Origin: Armatimonadota bacterium
GTDB lineage: Bacteria; Armatimonadota; Armatimonadia; Armatimonadales; Armatimonadaceae
Length of the DNA: 5,346 bases
Reading direction: 5' to 3'
NCBI GenBank assembly: GCA_014381035.1
Contig: JACMIS010000244.1
Location: 1 to 5,346 of the forward strand
The position numbers and the translations under genes are program-made. Of the stretch, positions 1-5,346 are shown one piece after another. The notes below the pieces were generated by a model. It was not told the origin of the DNA and made no database searches. It was given only the letters and a program-made list of their open reading frames with translations. Positions within the stretch are counted from its first letter, which is position 1; each line of letters opens with the position of its first letter.

Positions 1-86
1 CTGTGCCGGAGCCGTCAGCACTCGCCCTGATTCTGCCAATAGTCGGCACCATGGGTGTCGTCCTGGTACGACGCGCTAAGAAGTAG
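1..86 (+). CDS. C-terminal fragment of a PEP-CTERM sorted protein (5' end outside window)
   Basis: The reading frame starting at base 3 (bases 1-2 complete the previous codon) runs 27 codons to a TAG at 84-86. It shows the three parts of a PEP-CTERM signal in order: the V-P-E-P-S box, a hydrophobic helix (ALALILPIVGTMGVVLV) and a short basic tail (RRAKK) at the extreme C-terminus. In known systems this signal is recognised and cleaved in the inner membrane by an exosortase, sending the protein to the cell surface or extracellular matrix. Nothing of the mature protein is present, so its function cannot be given. A strong intrinsic terminator begins 16 bp after the stop, so this is the last gene of its transcript. 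The other two frames here are closed by stops within 30 codons. Identification of the signal is firm; the protein itself is unknown. Confidence 0.85.
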   Translation, partial: VPEPSALALILPIVGTMGVVLVRRAKK

Positions 87-101
87 CCGATTGTTTTTGA
101 G

Positions 102-137
102 AATCGCCCCCGTACACTTTTGCACGGGGGCGATTTT
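102..137 (+). terminator. Intrinsic terminator after the PEP-CTERM gene
   Basis: A perfect 12-bp stem is formed by AATCGCCCCCGT (102-113) and ACGGGGGCGATT (124-135), with a 10-nt loop. It is followed by a short T-rich tail (TTTTCGTT from 134). It lies between the stop at 86 and the promoter at 158, so it separates the PEP-CTERM gene from the OstA/LptD-like gene. A T-rich tract also precedes the 5' arm (93-98), but on the minus strand it follows the stem only after a short gap, and no minus-strand gene ends here. Confidence 0.88.
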
Positions 138-157
138 CGTTCCGGTTTCCGCAACTA

Positions 158-166
158 TGCTATACT
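158..166 (+). promoter_or_regulatory. Extended -10 promoter for the OstA/LptD-like gene
   Basis: TGCTATACT at 158-166 matches the extended -10 pattern (TG-N-TATAAT, one mismatch). No good -35 is seen at 16-18 bp spacing upstream, which is typical of extended -10 promoters. It sits just after the terminator at 102-137 and about 43 bp before the TTG at 209; the predicted transcription start is around 172-174. The assignment rests on motif and position only. Confidence 0.5.
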
Positions 167-208
167 GAGTGTCGTCACAATGATTGCTCTGGAGACCACA
201 TAAGCCCG

Positions 209-1948
209 TTGTTGCCCCTTTTCGTCATCCCCTCCCTTTCCGTCGGACAAGAAGCCATTCCCGCCATACCGAAGGGTGAGCCGCTCCCTCCGTTCACGGT
301 CAAATATGGACAGATCAAAACCATACTGCAAAGCAACGAGAACGGAGTCGGTTCGGCGAAACGTACCGAGTTTACCGGCGATGTACGACTTTTATGGGGC
401 GACGTTTCTCTCCGCGCCGACCGGATCTCCTACGATGAAAATCTAGGGAATATCGAGGCGAGCGGCAATATCGTGCTGGTGCGCGGCATTGAAACGATAC
501 GTGGCTCCGCGATCACCTTTTTTTTACAGACGGGGACGTTCGTGGTGCAAAACGGCGTTGTCGTCTCGCCGCCCTATTCCATCGCCGGAGAGCGGATCGA
601 ACAGGTAAACGGGGTTCTGCGGGCGTCTCGCGCCGTGGTCGCCCCGGACGTCGAAGCACGCGGCGAATTGCGACTACTGGCGCGGGAAGTGCGCTTTGTA
701 GAGGGCAGATACACCGAACTTTCCGATGTTCGTTTCTATGTTTACGGACAGCGGGTACTGACGTTGCCGCGTTACCGGATTCTCCAACGGTACGGTCCCC
801 GTCAGTCTGATATTCCACAAATCCCCCTCCAGATAAAAATCAGCCGTATCAGCGGTTTCGCGTTCGGTCTCGGCAATACGTGGACTCTGGCACGAAACGC
901 TACGGCGGATGCACAGGTGTTCTTTCCCACGAAGAACGGTCCCCAGTATCTGCTTTCCGCAAACTACGACTTGCTCGGGACCGCGAACACCCCTCCCCCG
1001 TTTCTGCGGCGTCGCGGACGGGACTCGATCTTCAATGCCGCATCGGAAAAGAACACAAAAAAAGAGATCAAGGAGCCGGAAGCAGCGGAAAAAGAGCCGT
1101 CGCCGCTTCGCCGTTTTCTGACGGTGCAACCGTCGCCCGGGAAAGATCCGGTTTTAGATTTCGAACCGCTCCTCGGGACCACCGAATCGGTCGGTCGCCC
1201 CCTGCAAGAATCGGCACGGTTCGCCGCCTTGTCCGCGTCCTTTTCGGGCAAGGAAGAAGTCGGTCTCAAGCGTCAGGGGAACTTGCTTCTCGCCCGCAGA
1301 CCGGAAGCGAACTTCACCGCCGCGCTCCCGCTCAACCGGACAAACCCGAATGGCGGGAACGTCTTTGAAACGAACGAGGCAGCACGAAACTATCTGCGCT
1401 CGCCGCGACTCGCGCTGTTGGCGGATGTTTCCACCGGCAACTACCGCGAAAACCGTCTCACCATCGCCGAGGGCGATGACGACACCCCCACGACGGTCAA
1501 TGCGAACCGTACCGGGGGCGAAGTCGGCGTGAATGTCTTACCGATCTTGGTAGGCAATAATATACTCGTCCGGTCGCATCTCTCCTACCGGCAGTTCCGC
1601 TATGGCAATGGCGACACCTACCGGGTGCCGGAGATCGGGTTCGCCGCCTCGTACATCGTTGACCGCCGCACTCAGATTGGCGGGGCGATCTATCGCCGGG
1701 AACCGACGGGCAGGACGCCGTTCTTCTTCGACCAGATTGACACCCGAAGCGAAGCACAGGGATTGGTACAGGGGCGCGTCTCTCGCCGCGTTACCGCCGC
1801 GCTTCTCGTGCGCTACGATCTGGAGCAAGCACGGCTCTTCGACTACGGCGTCACGGTCGGCATACGCGGGCGCAGTCTGGAGCCACGCTTCGGCTACCGC
1901 AAATTGGGCGGGCAGTTCTCGCTCAGCTTCGGCTTGATCGGGCTATAA
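209..1948 (+). CDS. OstA/LptD-like outer-membrane LPS-assembly protein, short form
   Basis: The 579-residue product has the two-part plan of LptD/OstA proteins, which with LptE insert lipopolysaccharide into the outer leaflet of the outer membrane. Residues 1-16 are a short hydrophobic stretch ending SVGQEA, probably a signal peptide. Residues about 30-190 form an OstA/LptA-type beta-jellyroll: FTGDVRL (55-61), L-R-A-D-R-I-S-Y-D (68-76) and EASGNIVL (83-90). A strand ending in VLTLPRYRI (183-191) resembles the segment before the LptD barrel. A charged, proline-bearing linker lies at about 260-310. The rest (about 335-579) has alternating polar and hydrophobic strands ending FSLSFGLIGL, consistent with an outer-membrane barrel. 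Proteobacterial LptD is usually 750 residues or more, so this is short. The start is doubtful: TTG at 209 has no well-spaced ribosome site (GGAG at 191-194 is 14 nt away), and the n-region has no Lys or Arg. A divergent OstA-repeat protein other than true LptD is possible. Confidence 0.75.
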   Translation: MLPLFVIPSLSVGQEAIPAIPKGEPLPPFTVKYGQIKTILQSNENGVGSAKRTEFTGDVRLLWGDVSLRADRISYDENLGNIEASGNIVLVRGIETIRGSAITFFLQTGTFVVQNGVVVSPPYSIAGERIEQVNGVLRASRAVVAPDVEARGELRLLAREVRFVEGRYTELSDVRFYVYGQRVLTLPRYRILQRYGPRQSDIPQIPLQIKISRISGFAFGLGNTWTLARNATADAQVFFPTKNGPQYLLSANYDLLGTANTPPPFLRRRGRDSIFNAASEKNTKKEIKEPEAAEKEPSPLRRFLTVQPSPGKDPVLDFEPLLGTTESVGRPLQESARFAALSASFSGKEEVGLKRQGNLLLARRPEANFTAALPLNRTNPNGGNVFETNEAARNYLRSPRLALLADVSTGNYRENRLTIAEGDDDTPTTVNANRTGGEVGVNVLPILVGNNILVRSHLSYRQFRYGNGDTYRVPEIGFAASYIVDRRTQIGGAIYRREPTGRTPFFFDQIDTRSEAQGLVQGRVSRRVTAALLVRYDLEQARLFDYGVTVGIRGRSLEPRFGYRKLGGQFSLSFGLIGL

Positions 1949-1955
1949 GCGCGGA

Positions 1956-2570
1956 CTACAGCGTGTCGGGATCAATGCCGAGTTCACGCAGTTTGGCATC
2001 GCGTCGCTCTCGTGCGGATCGTTCCGCGTCCCGCTCGGCTTCCGCCCGCTCGCGTGCTTGCCGGGTCTGCTCCGTCTCGTACTCCAGGGCCCTTCGTTCT
2101 TCGTTCAGGGTTCGGAACGGCTTGCCGTTTGGTAGATACAGTTCCATCGGCGCACGCGGTTGTGGCACGAAACGCACGCCGAGGCGCGGACTGGTCCATT
2201 CATCCTCGATGGGGCAAAAACGCATTCCTCCGCCGGCGAATGAAACGACTTCCAGTCCGCCGGTTTCCGGGTCATACAGATAACACTCCTCAACCCCGTG
2301 CCGCTGGTAGAACGCCGTCTTGTCGAACATTTCGCGCACCGAATTGCTACCGGAAATGATCTCGAAAACGACCTTCGGCGCGACTCCGTCTTCCTCCCAC
2401 TGTTTGTAGGAGGGGCGCGGAAACTTCGGGCGTCCGAACACGACCATCACATCCGGGGCGAGCGTGATTTCCGGCCTGCCTTCCACCGGGTACCAGAGCA
2501 AATCTATCGCGACCAGAACGTTCGGGTCGTCTTTATACCAGTCCGTCAGGTTTTCCAGGATCAGCGTCAT
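1956..2570 (-). CDS. Uma2-family (DUF820, PD-(D/E)XK-like) protein, main body after the amber codon
   Basis: The 204-codon frame from ATG 2570 to TAG 1956 carries the Uma2 core. DLLWYPVEG (23-31) leads into APDVMVVFG, with a probable metal-ligand Asp40. PKVVFEIIS follows with Glu70, and K84-x-x-F-Y leads to GVEECYLYDPE (92-102). Asp, Glu and Lys are placed as in PD-(D/E)XK nuclease folds. Residues about 155-195 are a charged coiled coil, and the C-terminus K-L-R-E-L-G-I-D-P-D is the usual Uma2 ending. Uma2 proteins are annotated as putative restriction-type endonucleases, but their cellular role is not established. This ATG has no clear Shine-Dalgarno sequence and abuts an upstream in-frame TAG (TAGATG). 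The family's normal N-terminus is encoded just upstream at 2571-2675, so this piece is either a restart product or the 3' part of a broken gene. It lies downstream of ftsK on the same strand and is convergent with the OstA/LptD-like gene, 7 bp away. Confidence 0.8.
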   Translation of the reverse strand: MTLILENLTDWYKDDPNVLVAIDLLWYPVEGRPEITLAPDVMVVFGRPKFPRPSYKQWEEDGVAPKVVFEIISGSNSVREMFDKTAFYQRHGVEECYLYDPETGGLEVVSFAGGGMRFCPIEDEWTSPRLGVRFVPQPRAPMELYLPNGKPFRTLNEERRALEYETEQTRQARERAEAERDAERSARERRDAKLRELGIDPDTL

Positions 2571-2675
2571 CTACTGCGCCTGAATCATGCTATCCGCCAT
2601 CGGCTTACCGTCGCTTTCCGGGTAGATTACTTCGTTCGCCACACCCCGGAACGAGGGGGCTATCAGCGTCGCCAT
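2571..2675 (-). pseudogene. 5' part of the uma2 gene, ended by an in-frame amber codon
   Basis: ATG at 2675 opens 34 codons (MATLIAPSFRG...DSMIQAQ) ending in TAG at 2573-2571, in the same frame as the 204-codon Uma2 body that follows. It contains YPESDGKPMADS, the conserved N-terminal motif of many Uma2 proteins. In family members as I recall them, this motif is followed after a few residues by an aromatic-plus-hydrophobic stretch (such as W-I-V-x-I-K-E-N-L) leading into the core. Here the amber falls where the Trp (TGG) would be, and the next residues are MTLILENL. One TGG-to-TAG change would therefore explain the break, and the whole gene (1956-2675) would encode 239 residues. Its Shine-Dalgarno sequence and close spacing to ftsK show that this is the original translation start. 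Confidence 0.75.
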
Positions 2676-2680
2676 ACGTT

Positions 2681-5206
2681 TTACTCCTCTCCGTCGTCGA
2701 ACGGCAAGTCGGGTTGTAATTGCGGTGCGCCGCCGAACATCGCGTCTACTTCGGGGCGGCTCATCAGAATGTCGCGCGGCTTCGCCCCGTCGAGCGGTCC
2801 GACGATGCCGCGCTCCTGCATCAGATCCACGAGCCGCGCTGCGCGGGTATAGCCGACTTTGAACCGCCGTTGCAACATCGAAGTGGACGCCTGTCCGTTG
2901 GTCACGACTAACTTCACGGCGGGCTCGAACAGTTCGTCCTCCGAGTCGGTCATGTCGGAAGTGAACGATTCGTCTTCCTCCACCATCGCCAGCGTGGACG
3001 GCAAAACGTCGAACTTCGGCGCACCCTGCGCTTTCAGATAGTTGACTAACTCCTCGGTCTCGGCTTCGGAAACGAAACAGCCCTGGATTCGCATCGGTTT
3101 CGGCGCGTCCATTGGCATGAACAGCATATCGCCGCGCCCGATCAGCCGGTCGGCTCCGGTGCTGTCTAAAATCGTGCGCGAGTCCACCGCTGAGTTGACC
3201 GCGAACGCGATCCGCGAGGAAACGTTCGCCTTGATCAGTCCAGTGATGACGTTCACCGACGGTCGTTGTGTGGCGATCACGAGGTGAATCCCGGTCGCGC
3301 GGGAAAGTTGCGCGAGGCGGCAGATCGCCTGCTCGATCTCGGGACCGGACTGCATCATCAGGTCCGCTAACTCGTCCACGATCAGCACCCAGTACGGCAG
3401 TTTTTCCTCTTCGGAAGCCGCCTTCGCGTTGAATCCCTCGATGTTGCGCGTCCCGGCTTTGGCGAACTTGTCGTAGCGCGTTTCCATCTCGCGCAGAGCC
3501 TGCTTGAAGATAGACGGAGCCTGCTTGACGTTCGTGATGACAGGCGCGGCGAGGTGCGGGATTCCTTCGTACAGCGACAACTCGACTTTTTTAGGGTCGA
3601 TCATCAGGAGTTTCAGATCACGCGGTGTACAGCGGTACAGAAGCGAGCAGATGAGCGTGTTCAACCCGACCGATTTCCCTGAGCCGGTCGAACCGCCGAT
3701 AAGCAGGTGCGGCATTTTCGCCAGATCCGCGTAGCGACACACCCCGGTCACGTCCTTGCCGAGCGCGAACGTCAACTTCCCCGGCGCGTTCCGAAACTCC
3801 GCCCGGTCGATCACCTCGCGCAAAGTCACCGCCTGGCGGATCTTGTTCGGGACCTCGATGCCGATAGCCGACTTGCCCGGAATCGGTGCCTCGATTCGAA
3901 CATCCATCGCCGCGAGCGACATCGCGAGGTTGTCGGCGAGCGAAACGATCTTGGACACCTTGATGCCCCGCTCCAGCGCGACTTCGTAGCGGGTAATCAC
4001 CGGTCCCTGCGCGACATCGGAAATCTCCGCACCGATGCCAAAATCTTCCAGCGTCTGCAGCAGCGTTTCGCGCTTCTCCACCGCGTCGGACTCGTCCTGC
4101 GCAGCGACGGGTTCGGGTTCTCTCAGCAGGTCGAGCGGCGGTAGGGTGAAGACACCATCGGGTGGTGTCACTTTCGGCGGAACGCCCCCCCCGCCCCCAA
4201 TTTTGGGGGAGCCAGAGGGAAGTACCGGAGCGTTAGACTCGGACGACTGGCCACTCTCCCCATTTCTTACTCTCCCAGAATTGGGGGCGGGGGGGCTGAC
4301 CTTCCGCGCCAGTACGTCCACTTTCCGCCCCGGTGGCATCGGCATGTCGTCCGTGTCCGCCGTTTCCTCAATCTCCGGTTCCGGGGTTCGGCGGCGGAAC
4401 ATGGTCGGGGTGGACGACGCCTGCGCTTCAAGGGGTTCTTTCGTGTGGTGGGCGCGGGGCGCGTCCGGCAAGGCGGCTTTGCGCTTCTCCTCACGCTCGG
4501 CTTCCCGCGCTTCGCGTTCGGCTTCGCGGCGCACACGGGCTTCCTCGGTCCGGCTCTTCGTGTCCTCCGCCGCCTGACGTGCCGCCTCGCTCACGACTTC
4601 CCGGCTGTGTCCGATAAACCGCTCGATAGGACCGGCGATCACCGGGAGCGGCACATCGAACAGATAGATCAAACCACCGACGGTAAGGGCACACAGAGTA
4701 ATGTGCCCGCCAATCGTGCCGACCGCGACACGAAGTACCCACGACAGCCCCGCGCCGACGTAGCCGCCATAGTTGAGAAGATGCTCGGCGGCAAACTGTC
4801 CGGCAATCGGAACATGCCCCAGATGCCACCAGGTCACAAACACTAGGAACAACATCAGCAGACCGGCGGCGTTGTCCCAGGAGCGCGACTTGCCGAGCGC
4901 GAGCATCGCCCCGGTGATCGTCAGCAGAAACGGGAATAGCCAGACGCCCTGCCCGACCATCAGGCGCATCCCGTGGATCGTCGCCCGCCCGAACACGTTC
5001 TCGCCGCTCGACATCGGCATCATCAGCGTCGCCAGCAGAACCAATCCGACCGCGACCAGCGCAATTCCTGCGATGTCGTAAAATAAGCGGGTATTGGCGC
5101 GGACCGGCTTGACCCGGCGCGGCGGTGCCGGACCGTCGGCTTCTTTGCCGGGCGCGGGGCGCGGTTTGCGCGGCGAGTCGGAGCGGGGGCGGGTTGCGGT
5201 TGCCAT
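2681..5206 (-). CDS. ftsK: DNA translocase FtsK/SpoIIIE
   Basis: This is a membrane-anchored, septum-located ATPase that pumps DNA during chromosome segregation and dimer resolution. Numbering from ATG 5206 gives 841 residues. A basic N-tail (1-40) is followed by about four membrane segments (roughly 40-63, 84-105, 112-131, 150-182). Next come a Glu/Arg-rich coiled coil (about 205-245) and a Pro/Ser/Gly-rich linker (about 246-350). The alpha/beta motor follows (about 365-735), with Walker A GGSTGSGKS at 504-512, LMIDPKKVEL, Walker B VLIVDELADL at 607-616 and the IATQRPSVNVITG motif. The end is a gamma winged helix (about 755-815; QASTSMLQRRF, GYTRAARLVDLMQ) that reads polar DNA signals. Size is normal for the family outside enterobacteria. 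An in-frame TTG at 5236 would add ten residues but has no ribosome site and abuts a terminator T-tract, so the ATG is preferred, although its own GGAAG is about 15 nt away. A paired inverted repeat is embedded in the linker. Confidence 0.97.
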   Translation of the reverse strand: MATATRPRSDSPRKPRPAPGKEADGPAPPRRVKPVRANTRLFYDIAGIALVAVGLVLLATLMMPMSSGENVFGRATIHGMRLMVGQGVWLFPFLLTITGAMLALGKSRSWDNAAGLLMLFLVFVTWWHLGHVPIAGQFAAEHLLNYGGYVGAGLSWVLRVAVGTIGGHITLCALTVGGLIYLFDVPLPVIAGPIERFIGHSREVVSEAARQAAEDTKSRTEEARVRREAEREAREAEREEKRKAALPDAPRAHHTKEPLEAQASSTPTMFRRRTPEPEIEETADTDDMPMPPGRKVDVLARKVSPPAPNSGRVRNGESGQSSESNAPVLPSGSPKIGGGGGVPPKVTPPDGVFTLPPLDLLREPEPVAAQDESDAVEKRETLLQTLEDFGIGAEISDVAQGPVITRYEVALERGIKVSKIVSLADNLAMSLAAMDVRIEAPIPGKSAIGIEVPNKIRQAVTLREVIDRAEFRNAPGKLTFALGKDVTGVCRYADLAKMPHLLIGGSTGSGKSVGLNTLICSLLYRCTPRDLKLLMIDPKKVELSLYEGIPHLAAPVITNVKQAPSIFKQALREMETRYDKFAKAGTRNIEGFNAKAASEEEKLPYWVLIVDELADLMMQSGPEIEQAICRLAQLSRATGIHLVIATQRPSVNVITGLIKANVSSRIAFAVNSAVDSRTILDSTGADRLIGRGDMLFMPMDAPKPMRIQGCFVSEAETEELVNYLKAQGAPKFDVLPSTLAMVEEDESFTSDMTDSEDELFEPAVKLVVTNGQASTSMLQRRFKVGYTRAARLVDLMQERGIVGPLDGAKPRDILMSRPEVDAMFGGAPQLQPDLPFDDGEE
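2684..2689 (-). promoter_or_regulatory. Shine-Dalgarno site for the full-length uma2 start
   Basis: On the minus strand GAGGAG lies 8 nt before ATG 2675 and is embedded in the last Glu-Glu codons of ftsK, just before its TAA. Good spacing and overlap with ftsK point to translational coupling. They support ATG 2675, rather than ATG 2570, as the ancestral start of the Uma2 gene. Confidence 0.75.
4185..4296. repeat. Inverted pair of GC-rich palindromic repeats inside the ftsK linker
   Basis: CCCCCCCGCCCCCAATT at 4186-4202 and its exact reverse complement at 4279-4295 form a 17-bp inverted repeat with 76 bp between. Similarity continues inward imperfectly (AATTTTGGGGGAG versus AATTCTGGGAG on the opposite strand). 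The left copy is itself a hairpin: CCCCCAA (4194-4200), TT, TTGGGGG (4203-4209). In FtsK the two copies encode PPAPNSG (about 305-311) and PKIGGGGGV (about 334-342) in the non-conserved linker, and the frame is kept. The form resembles dispersed palindromic repeats seen in many bacterial genomes, or the ends of a very small MITE of about 110 bp. No target-site duplication is visible. Confidence 0.7.
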
Positions 5207-5239
5207 AAGTTTCGGTCGGTGCTTCCAAACAAACAACGG

Positions 5240-5274
5240 AAAAAGCGGTACGCTATGAATGGTTGCGTACCGCT
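5240..5274 (-). terminator. Terminator-like hairpin in the ftsK leader
   Basis: On the minus strand AGCGGTACGC (5274-5265) pairs perfectly with GCGTACCGCT (5253-5244) across an 11-nt loop. The stem runs directly into a five-T tract (5244-5240). This is a complete intrinsic-terminator structure, oriented toward ftsK, about 34 nt before its ATG and downstream of the promoter at 5288-5317. It may end a transcript entering from beyond the right edge, or act as an attenuator of ftsK. Confidence 0.75.
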
Positions 5275-5287
5275 GTTAATTGACCGC

Positions 5288-5317
5288 ATTATACGGCGAA
5301 AGTTGCACACCGGTCAA
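5288..5317 (-). promoter_or_regulatory. Near-consensus sigma70-type promoter upstream of ftsK
   Basis: On the minus strand TTGACC (5317-5312) and a perfect TATAAT (5293-5288) are separated by 18 bp. The predicted transcription start is around 5280-5282, giving a leader of about 75 nt to the ftsK ATG. The sequence TTGACCG at the -35 recurs inverted (CGGTCAA on the minus strand, 5286-5280) immediately after the -10, bracketing the promoter core. No other gene start lies between this promoter and ftsK, so ftsK and uma2 are its likely targets. Confidence 0.7.
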
Positions 5318-5346
5318 CGCGCCGGATTACAACGTCTCGATTGACA

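Noticed and set aside
1057..1063. Run of seven A (ACA AAA AAA GAG) in the OstA/LptD-like linker, a possible slippery frameshift site; also a run of eight T at 518-525.
   Set aside because: The main frame continues intact into a plausible barrel, and the alternative frames encode only arginine/proline-rich shadow sequence, so no programmed shift is supported.
1930..1980. Imperfect inverted repeat (CGGCTTGATC / GATCAATGCCG) spanning the convergent stops of the OstA/LptD-like and uma2 genes, a possible bidirectional terminator.
   Set aside because: One arm has a bulge, the loop is 30 nt and there is no T-tract on either strand; both arms are also explained by coding sequence.
4151..4169. Small perfect hairpin GACACCA-tcggg-TGGTGTC next to the ftsK repeat pair.
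   Set aside because: A 7-bp stem inside coding sequence (VTPPDGVFT) with no T-tract; it may be chance and is not clearly part of the repeat unit.
4035..4577. Long + strand open frame of 180 codons opposite ftsK.
   Set aside because: It is a Ser/Arg/Pro-rich complement of the GC-rich FtsK linker and coiled-coil codons, with no recognisable domain or ribosome site.
5207..5236. Longer FtsK starting at TTG 5236.
   Set aside because: No Shine-Dalgarno site precedes it, it lies only 3 nt after the terminator T-tract, and ATG 5206 gives a normal basic N-terminus.
5318..5346. Possible C-terminal end of another minus-strand gene at the right edge (reading ...SIETL then TAA at 5327-5329).
   Set aside because: Only a few codons are available and other frames are equally open, so no frame can be chosen.

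Overview
This 5.3 kb window looks like chromosome from a GC-rich, diderm (LPS-type outer membrane) bacterium. The evidence is an OstA/LptD-like outer-membrane assembly protein, a PEP-CTERM sorting signal (normally found in Gram-negative, exosortase-bearing bacteria) and a Uma2-family protein, a family heavily amplified in Cyanobacteria, Chloroflexota, Planctomycetota and Armatimonadota. An Armatimonadota-like host would fit all three, but that is inference from gene content only.

Layout, left to right. (1) Bases 1-86 are the C-terminal end of a PEP-CTERM protein on the + strand, followed by a textbook intrinsic terminator (102-137). (2) An extended -10 promoter (158-166) precedes a 579-codon OstA/LptD-like gene (209-1948, +) whose start codon is uncertain. 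(3) The gene converges, with only 7 bp between stops, on a minus-strand two-gene unit: ftsK (2681-5206) followed 5 bp later by a Uma2-family gene (1956-2675). (4) The right edge (5207-5346) holds the ftsK control region: a near-consensus sigma70-type promoter, then a strong hairpin with a T-tract (an intrinsic terminator by structure) inside the leader, before the ftsK ATG.

Functionally the window is mostly housekeeping: envelope biogenesis (OstA/LptD-like), cell division and chromosome segregation (FtsK), surface-protein sorting (PEP-CTERM), plus one PD-(D/E)XK-type Uma2 protein of unknown physiological role. No CRISPR, tRNA, rRNA, insertion sequence or defence island is visible.

The points most worth a second look are four. 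The uma2 reading frame has an in-frame amber codon, apparently replacing a Trp, immediately followed by an ATG. A pair of inverted, GC-rich palindromic repeats sits in frame inside the disordered linker of FtsK. A terminator-like hairpin lies between the ftsK promoter and its start codon. The OstA/LptD-like gene lacks a conventional start.
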